A stretch of 64,000 nt of DNA. It comes from Amycolatopsis vastitatis (GTDB lineage Bacteria > Actinomycetota > Actinomycetes > Mycobacteriales > Pseudonocardiaceae). The stretch's first letter is position 1; each line of letters begins with the position of its first letter. The stretch spans positions 19,970 to 83,969 of the forward strand of contig NZ_NMUL01000069.1 of assembly GCF_002234595.1 (NCBI RefSeq), written 5' to 3'. The notes under the pieces were generated by a model, which was not told the DNA's origin, ran no database searches, and saw only the letters and a list, made by a program, of their open reading frames with translations. The translations under genes and the position numbers were made by a program. This document shows, piece after piece, positions 39,345 through 47,350 of this stretch.

Positions 39345-40919
39345 TCAGGGTGACTGCTCGGCCGCCGCGCGGACCAGGGTGTCGGTGGCCCACCGGTAGT
39401 CCGGTTTGCCCGAGGGGGAGCGCTCGATGCGGGGGACGACGTGGGTGAGGCGGGGCAGCTTGTAGCGCGCGATCAGCGGGGCGAGGTGCGCTTCGAGGGC
39501 TTCGCGGCTCACGTCGTCCGCGGTGGGGTCGAGCTGGAGGACGGCGGCGACCCGCTGGCCCCACCGGGGGTCGGGGATGCCCGCGACGACGGCGTCGGCG
39601 ATCGCCGGGTGGGACTTCAGCGCGGCTTCGACCTCCTCGGGGTGGATCTTCTCGCCGCCGGAGTTGATGCAGATCGAGCCGCGGCCGAGGAAGCAGACCG
39701 TGCCGTCGGCGGCCACCGTGGCCTGGTCGCCGGTCAGGGCCCAGCGGACGCCGCCGGCTTCGACGAAGGTGCGCGCGGTCTTTTCGGGGTCCCGGTAGTA
39801 GCCGAGCGCGATGTGGCCGCGGCGGGCCACCTGGCCGACGACGCCGCTGCCGGGCTCGACCGGCTCGAGCGCGTCGTCGAGGACCGTGGTGGTCTCGTTG
39901 ACGGTGAAGTGCCGTCTCTCGTCCACGCCCGCCCCGCTGTGCCCGGTCTCGGTGGACCCGAAACTGTCCACGATGAACAGGTCGGGCAGGTGCCCGCACA
40001 GGCGGTCGCGGACCTGCCGGGTGAGCAGCGCGCCCGCGCTGGCGATGATCTTCAGCGTCGGCAGCGGCCGGGGGTGCGCGTCGAGGGCTTCGATGAGCGG
40101 CACGGCCATCGCGTCGCCGACGATCATCATCGTCTGGCAGCCCTGCTCCTCGATGAGGCGGACGGCCGCGTCGCCGGAGTACTTGCGGACCAGGCAGACC
40201 TTGCTGCCGCCCAGGAAACTGATGAACGAGGCCAGCACCGACGTGCCGTGCATGAGCGGGGGTGCGGAGAACATCACGAGCGGATCGGCCGCCGCCGCAC
40301 GCGGGCCGGCGTCCTCGGGCTTCGTGAGGCCGACGACACCGGCGCTCATGCCGCCGAAGAGCAGGTCTTCGTGGCGCCACACGACGCCCTTGGGCAGGCC
40401 GGTGGTGCCGCCGGTATAGATGATCAGCCGGTCGTCGGCCGACCGCGCGGGGAATCCGCCGCGGTCGCCGGGCTGGGCGGCCAGCGCTTCCTCGTACCGC
40501 TGGGTGCCGGGGAGCGGCTCGCCGGTGCCGACGGCCAGGAGGTGCCGCAGCTTGGGCACGTCCGGCAGGACGGCGGCCACGCGGTCGGCGAAGTCGGTGT
40601 CGTACACCAGCCCGACGAGGTCCGCGTTGTCGTAGAGGTAACGCAGCTCTTCGCGGACGTACCGGAAGTTGACGTTGATCGGCACCGCGCGGATCTTCAG
40701 CAGCGCGAGCAGGGTTTCGAGGTACTCCGGGCCGTTCATCAGGTGGCACCCGACGTGGTCACCCGCCCCGATGCCCGCCGCGGCGAAGTGGTGCGCGAGC
40801 CGGTTGGCGCGCTGGTCCAGCTCCCGGTAGGTGAGGGTCTGCCCCTCGGCGTACACGGCTGCGCGCTCGGGGACCGCGTCGGCGATGTTCTCGAAGAGGT
40901 CCGCCAGGTTGAACTCCAT
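39345..40919 (-). CDS. Acyl-CoA synthetase (AMP-forming, FadD-like)
   Basis: A 524-residue ANL-superfamily ligase that would activate a carboxylic acid with ATP and CoA. Motifs: P-loop IIYTGGTTGLPKG, adenine site FGSTETGHSG, WALTGDQATV, hinge FLGRGSICINSGGEKIHPEEVE, and catalytic Lys in ERSPSGKPDYRW. ATG 40919 overlaps the PNPOx gene stop (ATGA). Acid chain type unknown; the TetR divergently encoded upstream suggests substrate-induced fatty or aromatic acid catabolism. Confidence 0.93.
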   Translation of the reverse strand: MEFNLADLFENIADAVPERAAVYAEGQTLTYRELDQRANRLAHHFAAAGIGAGDHVGCHLMNGPEYLETLLALLKIRAVPINVNFRYVREELRYLYDNADLVGLVYDTDFADRVAAVLPDVPKLRHLLAVGTGEPLPGTQRYEEALAAQPGDRGGFPARSADDRLIIYTGGTTGLPKGVVWRHEDLLFGGMSAGVVGLTKPEDAGPRAAAADPLVMFSAPPLMHGTSVLASFISFLGGSKVCLVRKYSGDAAVRLIEEQGCQTMMIVGDAMAVPLIEALDAHPRPLPTLKIIASAGALLTRQVRDRLCGHLPDLFIVDSFGSTETGHSGAGVDERRHFTVNETTTVLDDALEPVEPGSGVVGQVARRGHIALGYYRDPEKTARTFVEAGGVRWALTGDQATVAADGTVCFLGRGSICINSGGEKIHPEEVEAALKSHPAIADAVVAGIPDPRWGQRVAAVLQLDPTADDVSREALEAHLAPLIARYKLPRLTHVVPRIERSPSGKPDYRWATDTLVRAAAEQSP

Positions 40920-41425
40920 CACGCCTCCCGCAGCTGCGGGGCGGTGGTGCCGCCGAGCGGGAGGGCGGGCAGGCCGAGCTTGCGGTGGTCCCAGGACCGC
41001 GTCCGCTCGACGTCGAGGCGGACGGCGACCCGCTTGGCGAGCATGAACTCGACCATCGGGCGGGTTTCTTCGGTGTAGGGGCCGTTGTACCGCTCCCAGA
41101 GGTTGACGCCGACCGCCCACAGCGCGTCGGCGTCGTCGACGATCTCGGCTCGCCCTTCCAGCGAGACACCGCGCAGCGCGTCGTAGGTGTCGCCGGTCTC
41201 GACCAGCACGGTGACCCGGCCGTCGCGGCGCAGGTTCGTCGCCTTCTGGGACTTGGCCTTGGTCTCGAACCACAGCACGCCGTCGATGACGGCGTACCAC
41301 ATCGCGACGAGGTGGGGCTGTCCCGAAGGTGCGACCGTGGCGAGTGTCGCGACCCGCTGCCGGTGCAAGAACTCCGTGATCTCCGCGGCGGACATCACGA
41401 TCTGCTCGCGCTGGTTCACGCCCAT
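40919..41425 (-). CDS. PNPOx-fold, probably F420-dependent oxidoreductase
   Basis: A 168-residue split-barrel protein: EITEFLHRQRVATLATVAPSGQPHLVAMWYAVIDGVLWFETKAKSQKATNLRRDGRVTVLVETGDTY, a pattern of actinobacterial F420-binding PPOX proteins. ATG 41425 has AAAGGGG upstream. It is first in an operon with the acyl-CoA synthetase and is divergent from a TetR gene that covers its -10 (TACTAT, 41453-41458) with an operator. Confidence 0.87.
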   Translation of the reverse strand: MGVNQREQIVMSAAEITEFLHRQRVATLATVAPSGQPHLVAMWYAVIDGVLWFETKAKSQKATNLRRDGRVTVLVETGDTYDALRGVSLEGRAEIVDDADALWAVGVNLWERYNGPYTEETRPMVEFMLAKRVAVRLDVERTRSWDHRKLGLPALPLGGTTAPQLREA

Positions 41426-41445
41426 GAGAGCCCCTTTGCCACTCG

Positions 41446-41479
41446 ATGAGACATAGTACAGAATGAGACTATGTCTCAT
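41446..41479. promoter_or_regulatory. Two adjoining TetR operators covering both divergent promoters and a start codon
   Basis: 41463-41479 is a perfect palindrome ATGAGAC-TAT-GTCTCAT; 41446-41462 repeats its left half (ATGAGACATAGTACAGA). They cover the minus-strand TACTAT -10, the plus-strand CAGAAT -10 (41459-41464) and the ATG (41471) of the TetR gene itself. Confidence 0.8.
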
Positions 41480-42067
41480 AGCCAACCGGAAAGCCTCGCC
41501 GTGCGCAAGAGGCGGGCGACGAACGCGCGGATCGCCGCGTCGGCGGCCCGGCTGGCCGGTCTGCACGGGGTCGGCGGCACGACGGTGGACCAGATCGCGG
41601 CGGACGCCGAAGTCGCCCGTGCGACCTTCTTCCGTTACTACGACACCAAGGAGAGCGCGGTTGCCGAGGGCATCACCGGGCCGTGGCTCACCCTGGTGAC
41701 CGAAGCGATCGCCCGCCAGCCGGGCGACCTGCCGGCGAAGGAAGCCCTGGTGACGGCCTTCGGCGAACTCGCGGCCGAGTTCCCGGCGCACGCCGGCCAG
41801 ATCCGCGAACTGGCCCGGCTCACCCGCTCGTCGCCGGCCCTGGGCGCCTGGACCGCGCAGACCTACCACCGCTACGAGCAGGCGATCGCCGGACTCCTCA
41901 CGCCCCGCTTCGGCGACCTCACCGGCCACGACCCCCGGCCGCGCCTGCTGGCCGCCCTGGCGATGGCCGCGGTCCGCATCTCCCTCGACGACTGGGTCGA
42001 CCACGGCGGAGCCCTCCCAGACCTCATCCACCGCGCCCTGAGCACGATCACCATCGACCCGGCCTAG
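41471..42067 (+). CDS. TetR family transcriptional regulator
   Basis: A 198-residue repressor: HTH ARIAASAARLAGLHGVGGTTVDQIAADAEVARATFFRYYDTKESAVAEG (residues ~20-68) and a helical C-terminus. ATG 41471 lies 6 nt after CAGAAT, so the mRNA is probably leaderless, and within the palindrome 41463-41479. It should repress the PNPOx-acyl-CoA synthetase operon and itself. A repeat array begins 21 bp after its stop. Confidence 0.9.
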   Translation: MSHSQPESLAVRKRRATNARIAASAARLAGLHGVGGTTVDQIAADAEVARATFFRYYDTKESAVAEGITGPWLTLVTEAIARQPGDLPAKEALVTAFGELAAEFPAHAGQIRELARLTRSSPALGAWTAQTYHRYEQAIAGLLTPRFGDLTGHDPRPRLLAALAMAAVRISLDDWVDHGGALPDLIHRALSTITIDPA

Positions 42068-42087
42068 CCCGCCCCGCCCCTCCAAAC

Positions 42088-42306
42088 CCGCGAGTCGACC
42101 CTCCAGGCACGCGAGTCGACCCTTCAATCACACGAGCCGACCCTCCAAGCACGCGAGTCGACCCTGCGGGTACGTGAGCCGACCCTCCATGTACGGAACT
42201 CGCGTGATTGAGCCCGTAACTCGCGTGACTGGGCTCGGAACTTGTGTACCTGGAGGGTCGGCTGGCGTACCCAGAGGGTCGGGTCGCGTACCTGGGGGGT
42301 CGGGTC
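42088..42306. repeat. 21-bp repeat array, five forward and three inverted units
   Basis: Five head-to-tail 21-bp units at 42088, 42109, 42130, 42151 and 42172 share the core CGAGTCGACCCT. A 51-bp centre (42193-42243) follows with two diverged units, then three inverted units at 42244, 42265 and 42286 sharing TACCTGGAGGGTCGG. The whole can fold into a long imperfect stem and separates two convergent genes; the last inverted unit contains the stop of the TPR gene. No coding frame or protospacer-like spacers. Confidence 0.85.
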
Positions 42307-43273
42307 AGGGGAGGGGTTCGGAGCGGTAGCGGGTTATTTGGTCCAGCAACGCCGTCACCCCCGGGTCGGCCGGGCACTCGCGGAGGAGGCGCTCGAGAGG
42401 TGCCAGGCGGTCCTTGGGGCGGACCGATCCCAGGCCACGGGCCAAATCGACCGCCTCGACGCCGACGCGTCCGGCTTCGTCGAAGTCGCCTCGCAGCGCG
42501 TGGTTCTGGGCCAGCATGATCAGGGTCAGCGATCGGCTGCGGGCCATCTCCGCGCCGTAGCGGCCGGCCGCGTCCGTCAGCTGGGTGATCGCGTCGCCGC
42601 TGTGAGCCGGCGAGGCTGGGGAGGCCAGCTCGGTCAGGACCGTTCCGCGCATCGCGGCCATGTCCGCCGCTCCGAAGAACGCTTCCCACGGCCGCGGTTC
42701 CGGCCAGGTTCCCGCTTGCGCGAACGCGGCTTCGGCCTCCTCCAGCCGGAGGAGGGCCGCCCGTTCCGCGCCGCCCATGGCGAGGGCCCACGCGTCGTTG
42801 GCCGTCAGGATCGCCAGTGCCCGGCGGGAATCGGACCGCAGGGCGGCGGCCCGCCCGTGCGCGAACTCCGTCAGCGCGCCGGTGACGTCGTGGCGGTGCA
42901 GGTGCACGCGGCCGAGCCGGTAGCGGATGTTCGCCACGAGGTTGTCGTTGCCCGCCTCGGTCGCCAGCTCCAGCGCGCGCTCGAAACGACGTCGTGCCGG
43001 GCCGCCGTGCCCGATGTCGAACTCCGTCCAGCCCAGGAGGTTGTGCACGTCGGCCAGCACGGTGAACAGCCTCGCCCGCAACGGCTCCGGCACCACGCCC
43101 CAGTGCAGCAGGAGGCTCGCCGTCTTGACCACCCGGACGGCGTCCCGGCAGAACCCGCCGCCCTGCCGGTAGTCCAGCGCCCGCAGCACCCCCACGGCCG
43201 CTTCCAGTCCTTCGACGTCGGTGGTCTCGATCCGGATCGGCAGGGGCATCCCATCGCCCGTCGTCGTCACCAT
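42305..43273 (-). CDS. TPR-repeat protein resembling the C-terminal half of XRE-TPR regulators
   Basis: A 322-residue helical protein: VEGLEAAVGVLRALDYRQGGGFCRDAVRVVKTASLLLHWGVV, LADVHNLLGWTEFDIGHGGPARRRFERALELA, NLVANIRYRLGRVHLHRHDVTGALTEF and ARSRSLTLIMLAQNHALRGDFDEA, matching the effector part of the XRE-TPR regulators common in actinomycetes but without the N-terminal helix-turn-helix. ATG 43273 has AGGTGAGG upstream; ATG 43318 in frame is less likely, being close to a terminator. It may bind a ligand or partner without DNA. Confidence 0.75.
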   Translation of the reverse strand: MVTTTGDGMPLPIRIETTDVEGLEAAVGVLRALDYRQGGGFCRDAVRVVKTASLLLHWGVVPEPLRARLFTVLADVHNLLGWTEFDIGHGGPARRRFERALELATEAGNDNLVANIRYRLGRVHLHRHDVTGALTEFAHGRAAALRSDSRRALAILTANDAWALAMGGAERAALLRLEEAEAAFAQAGTWPEPRPWEAFFGAADMAAMRGTVLTELASPASPAHSGDAITQLTDAAGRYGAEMARSRSLTLIMLAQNHALRGDFDEAGRVGVEAVDLARGLGSVRPKDRLAPLERLLRECPADPGVTALLDQITRYRSEPLP

Positions 43274-43333
43274 GACCTCACCTCGCGCCACCTGCACGGC
43301 ATGGTCGGTCGTCAGCATCGGCACGACGGAAAT

Positions 43334-43372
43334 ACCCACGGCGGGCCCGGAAGAAACGGGCCCGCCGTGGGT
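43334..43372 (-). terminator. Strong terminator after the GH35 operon
   Basis: A 16-bp perfect stem (43334-43349 with 43357-43372, arms containing CCCACGGCGGGCCCG) and a GAAGAAA loop lie 20 bp beyond the beta-galactosidase stop. It closes the PL26-CE12-GH35 transcript before the TPR gene. Confidence 0.9.
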
Positions 43373-43391
43373 CACTCGATCGGGGAAACTT

Positions 43392-46316
43392 TCAGTGCCG
43401 GTACCCCGGCGAGGCGACCAGCCGCACCGGGACTCCGCCCCGGACCGTGCCGAGATCGGTCAGCGCCACGGTTTCGAGGCCGTTCCCCGCACCGCCGTCG
43501 CTGGTCACGGCCAGGGCGAGCGTGTTGTGCCCGTTCGGGTTCAGGATGCCGTTCGGCAGCGCGAACGTGTGTTGTGGACCGACGTCGGCGATGTACTGCC
43601 CGAGGTTCCACCCGTTCACGAAGATCAGCGCCCGGTAGTGGCCGCCCGACCGCGGCGTCGCCGGGTCGCCGATGGTCAGGCCCAGCGAGGCGTCCTGTCC
43701 CTTCGGGACGTTCAGGGTGAAGTTCGTGCGGTACCACGTGGTGCCCGGCGCCGCTGTCGCGGCGGGGACCTGCCCCGCCGCCCAGCGGGCGTCCGGGTAA
43801 CCCGGCAGGGACCAGCCCGCGCGCTCGCCGTCGAGGCCGCCGTTGTTCAGCGGGCCCCGCACCGGATCCGTGACGCCGCCCCGGATCTTCCACGCCACCC
43901 CGGTGAGCGACGACGAGATGAGCCCACGGCCTTCCTTGTGGGCGTCGTTGACGCCGCCGTCCTCGTTGTGGCCGTTGTTGCGCACCATCACCGAAAGGAC
44001 GTGCTCGTCGTCCCCGCGCAGCTCCTCCGGCACGGCGAAGGTGGCCGTGCCGCTCGTCGGCGGAGACGCCAGCGCACTCGGCAGTACGTGCTGGCCGAGA
44101 TAACGCCCGTCTAGCCACGCCTGCAGCATCCCGGCGCCGCCACCGCCGTAGGTCAGGCTCAACTCGGCCGGGACCGGACCGCTCGAGTGCCCCCGGTACC
44201 AGACGTCGCCGGTGTGGAAGCCGTAGTCGTCGGCGGTGAGGACCGGTTGCCCCGCCGGGGGTTTGGTCGTGCTCGCGGTACTCGTCTTGTCCGCGGGCAG
44301 CCACCCCCGGTCGTCGTAGGCGACGGCCGATTCGGGCGAGCCGGGAGCCTGCTTCCACCCGGTCAGCCGCGGCAGCTCGACCGCCGCCGGGCCGGGCAGC
44401 TGCGCCGTCGCCAGCAGACTCGACGACGTCGTCCGCCGCGCCGGGACCGGCCGTCCGTTCCACGAGACCATCGCCGCGGGACCCCACACTTCGAGGTCAC
44501 TGGCCCGGGCGGTGTCGCCGGTCAGCGCCAGGAACGGGCCGAACGACCGGGCGGTGCGCAGCAGCGCCGGGCCGCGGACGAGGACGGGGCCGGCCGCGGT
44601 GTCCTGACGCCAGAACGTGTCGGCGGTCGTGTCGTCGGCCAGCAGCAGGGTCACCGGAGCCCGGCCGCCGCCGGAGATCCGGACCCGAGTCAGTCCATTG
44701 TGGATGTAGTTGAGCCGCAGGTCGCCCTTCGCGGCGTCCCAGGTGGCCGTGGCGGCGCCGGAAAGGACGTCCACACGAGGTTGTGTCGCGTACCGCAGCG
44801 TCGTTTCCCCGTCTTCGCCGAGACGGCCGTTCAGCAGCACGGTGCCGTCGACCGAGGTCATGATCTCCGACGTCGAGTACACCAGGTGCTGGCCCGCGAG
44901 GTCGAAGTTCGCCACGAGGTGCTTGGCGTCCTGGCCGTTCAGCCGCAACGTGCCCGCCTGCGGGACCGTGTACGCACCGTCCGGTGTGGACACTCCGAAG
45001 GTGAAAGCGTCGTCCGTGGTGGCCTTCGACGGGTTGTGCACCGGCAGGTAGAAGTGCGTCTTCGTGTCCGGGTTGACGTTGTGGTAGACCTTCACGGCCG
45101 TCGACGACGGCGTGACGGGGTCCGCCTTGTCCTGCTTGGTGATCGGCGGCACCGCCTGCAGGAAGTAGCCCAGCTCCTTCATCGTCAGCGCCTTCGGCCG
45201 CAGCTGGCGGCCTTCGTCGATGGCCGCGCCGTAGTCGTACGACGAGTAGACGACCGGGGCCGGCAGCCAGCCCCACGACGTCCCGCCGAAGGTCATGTAG
45301 AAGTTCTGGATGGTCAGGCCGTTCGCGATGTTGGTGCCGTAGAACACGCGCTCGTAGCCAGGGCCTTGGCGGACGGCCGTGCACGGGTAGGTCCCGTTGC
45401 TGCCCCAGTAGTCGAACCAGCCGCCGCCGAACTCGGCGGTGAACCCGGGCGTGTTCGGCGACGCGCTCGCGCCGCCCTTCGCGCCGCCCGGCCCGTAAAG
45501 TCCCCAGTCCGGCGCGTTGCTCGGCGGTCCCGGGGTGGCGTCGGGGCGGCAGGTGCCCGCCGGGTAGGTGTCCCACGCGTAGAGGTCGACCTTGCCCGGC
45601 ACGGTGCCGGGCACGCCGGAGTCCGGCGGGACCCAGATCCCGTTGCGGCCCTTGTCGTTGTGGAAGATCGGGACGCCGATGCCGTCGGCCCGCACCTTGT
45701 CGTAGAGGTGCGCGACGTAGTTCTGCTGGGACACGCCGGTGGCGGCCAGCTCGTTCTCGATCTGGTAGAGGATCACCGAGCCGCGGCCGTCGGTGTACTG
45801 GTGCCGCGCGATGATCCGGTCGATCTGCGACAGCCACTCGTCGGCCGCCGCGAGGTAGTCCGGCGCGTCGCTGCGGGCTTTGCCCTCCTGCGTGGCCAGC
45901 CAGCCGGGGAAGCCGCCGCCGGTGACCTCGGCGTTGATGTACGGCCCGGGCCGCGCGATGACGTACAGCCCGGCCTCGGCCGCGAGGTCGAGCACCCGGT
46001 CCATGTCGCGGACGCCGGTGAAGTCGTAGACCCCGGGCGCGGGCGAGTGGTAGTTCCAGTCGAAGTAGATCGAGACGGCGTTGTAGCCGGTGGCCTTCAT
46101 CTTCTGCAGCACGTCCCGCCACAGGTCCGGGCTGGGCAGCCGGAACGGGTGGAACTCGCCGGACCAGACGAACTGCCGCCGCCCGTCCAGCATCAGCGAG
46201 TACTTGTCGAACGTGACCTGGTGCCGGGCGTGCGGGGCCGCCTCGGCCACGGGTGCGCTGCTCAGCCCGGCCGCCGTGGCCAGCGCGAGCGCGAGGGCGA
46301 GAAGACGACGTCTCAT
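43392..46316 (-). CDS. Secreted beta-galactosidase (GH35)
   Basis: A 974-residue exported enzyme. Signal peptide MRRRLLALALALATAAGLSSAPVAEA; catalytic barrel with the GH35 opening LMLDGRRQFVWSGEFHPFRLPSPDLWRDVLQKMKATGYNAVSIYFDWNYHSP, acid/base Glu in LYQIENELAATG and nucleophile Glu in GFTAEFGGGW; then beta-sandwich domains typical of fungal/actinomycete long GH35 enzymes (jelly rolls around WYRTNFTLNVPKGQDASLGLTIG, ALIFVNGWNLGQYIADVGPQ). AAAGGC precedes ATG 46316. It would remove terminal galactose from RG-I side chains outside the cell. Third gene of the LacI-controlled operon. Confidence 0.93.
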   Translation of the reverse strand: MRRRLLALALALATAAGLSSAPVAEAAPHARHQVTFDKYSLMLDGRRQFVWSGEFHPFRLPSPDLWRDVLQKMKATGYNAVSIYFDWNYHSPAPGVYDFTGVRDMDRVLDLAAEAGLYVIARPGPYINAEVTGGGFPGWLATQEGKARSDAPDYLAAADEWLSQIDRIIARHQYTDGRGSVILYQIENELAATGVSQQNYVAHLYDKVRADGIGVPIFHNDKGRNGIWVPPDSGVPGTVPGKVDLYAWDTYPAGTCRPDATPGPPSNAPDWGLYGPGGAKGGASASPNTPGFTAEFGGGWFDYWGSNGTYPCTAVRQGPGYERVFYGTNIANGLTIQNFYMTFGGTSWGWLPAPVVYSSYDYGAAIDEGRQLRPKALTMKELGYFLQAVPPITKQDKADPVTPSSTAVKVYHNVNPDTKTHFYLPVHNPSKATTDDAFTFGVSTPDGAYTVPQAGTLRLNGQDAKHLVANFDLAGQHLVYSTSEIMTSVDGTVLLNGRLGEDGETTLRYATQPRVDVLSGAATATWDAAKGDLRLNYIHNGLTRVRISGGGRAPVTLLLADDTTADTFWRQDTAAGPVLVRGPALLRTARSFGPFLALTGDTARASDLEVWGPAAMVSWNGRPVPARRTTSSSLLATAQLPGPAAVELPRLTGWKQAPGSPESAVAYDDRGWLPADKTSTASTTKPPAGQPVLTADDYGFHTGDVWYRGHSSGPVPAELSLTYGGGGAGMLQAWLDGRYLGQHVLPSALASPPTSGTATFAVPEELRGDDEHVLSVMVRNNGHNEDGGVNDAHKEGRGLISSSLTGVAWKIRGGVTDPVRGPLNNGGLDGERAGWSLPGYPDARWAAGQVPAATAAPGTTWYRTNFTLNVPKGQDASLGLTIGDPATPRSGGHYRALIFVNGWNLGQYIADVGPQHTFALPNGILNPNGHNTLALAVTSDGGAGNGLETVALTDLGTVRGGVPVRLVASPGYRH

Positions 46317-46318
46317 CG

Positions 46319-47350
46319 TCAGAGCCTTTCGGGACGCAGGAACTGCGACAGCGGCAGCCGGGCTTGGGCCATGGCCCGCGCGACGAGCGCGGCGTACTGC
46401 TCGGCGCCGTACCGGCTGAGGTGGGTGGCGTCGTCGACGCCGTCGTGGGCGAGCGTCAGGTACAACGCCCAGGAAGCGGCTTCGCCCAGGCCTTCCACCA
46501 GGGCCTGGCTGCGCGCGGTCAGGTCGAGCAGCGGCGTCTTCCGCTGCCGCGCGACGTCGCGCATCACCGCCGGCAGGTCCACACCGAGGTTGTTGACCAC
46601 GAGACCCAGGGGTGTGAGCTTGCCGTCCGCGCCGAACCGGTGCCGCACCGGCGGGGTGACCAGCACCGCGAACCCGCCCTGCGCCCGGACGCCGTCGATC
46701 AGCGTCGCGAGGTTGGCCCGGTAGACGTCTTCGGTCGTCTGCTTGTCGTTGTGGGCCAGCTGGATCAGCACCTCGTCGCCGGGGCGGACCATCGGGCGCA
46801 CGCGGGGGAAGTAGCGCGGGTCGGCGAGGTAGCTGACCGTGCTCGCGCCGGACTGCGCGTAGTTCCGCACGCTCGGCCCGGCCCGGAAGTTCTCGGGCAA
46901 GGCCTGGGCCCAGCCGTTCTTCGGCAGGTTCGTCCAGTCGGCGGCGGTGGAGTCGCTGATCACGAAGATCCGCGGCGCCCTCGGCTTGGGTGTCACGGCG
47001 ATCCGGACCGGCTGCGGCGCCGTCCCGGTGAGCCGGACCTGAAGCCCGGCGGTGCCCGGTCCGTCCTCCCCGCTCGGCATGCCCTCGGGCGTGCGCACCT
47101 CGACGGTCACCGACCGGTGGACGTACTGCCCCGGTTTCGTGTCCACCGGGGCGAGCGCGATCCGCCGCGCCTCGACGTCGAGGCCGGTCGACCCGGCGTC
47201 CCGGCCGCCCAGGACCACTTCGATCTCGTAGTCGCCCGACGGCACGGCGAACGAGCACGAGCCGTCGCACACGGTCCAGTGCGGGGACGCGGCCGCCGGG
47301 ACCGCGCCGAACGCGAGCACGGCGGCCAGCGCCAGTCCGAGGATCTTCAC
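46319..47350 (-). CDS. Secreted rhamnogalacturonan acetylesterase (CE12, SGNH hydrolase)
   Basis: A 343-residue exported esterase: signal peptide MKILGLALAAVLAFGAVPAAA, an N-terminal beta domain (GDYEIEVVLGGRDAG...VEVRTPEG), and a CE12 core with block I ISDSTAADW (nucleophile Ser, but Gly of GDS replaced by Ser-Asp-Ser), AHNDKQ block III, and Asp-His in DDATHLSRYGAEQ. It removes acetyl groups from RG-I so that lyases can act. GTG 47350 has GGAGG and overlaps the PL26 stop (GTGA). Confidence 0.9.
   Translation of the reverse strand: MKILGLALAAVLAFGAVPAAASPHWTVCDGSCSFAVPSGDYEIEVVLGGRDAGSTGLDVEARRIALAPVDTKPGQYVHRSVTVEVRTPEGMPSGEDGPGTAGLQVRLTGTAPQPVRIAVTPKPRAPRIFVISDSTAADWTNLPKNGWAQALPENFRAGPSVRNYAQSGASTVSYLADPRYFPRVRPMVRPGDEVLIQLAHNDKQTTEDVYRANLATLIDGVRAQGGFAVLVTPPVRHRFGADGKLTPLGLVVNNLGVDLPAVMRDVARQRKTPLLDLTARSQALVEGLGEAASWALYLTLAHDGVDDATHLSRYGAEQYAALVARAMAQARLPLSQFLRPERL

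Noticed and set aside
42088..42306. CRISPR array
   Set aside because: Units are directly abutting without spacers, diverge from each other and invert halfway; no cas genes are present.
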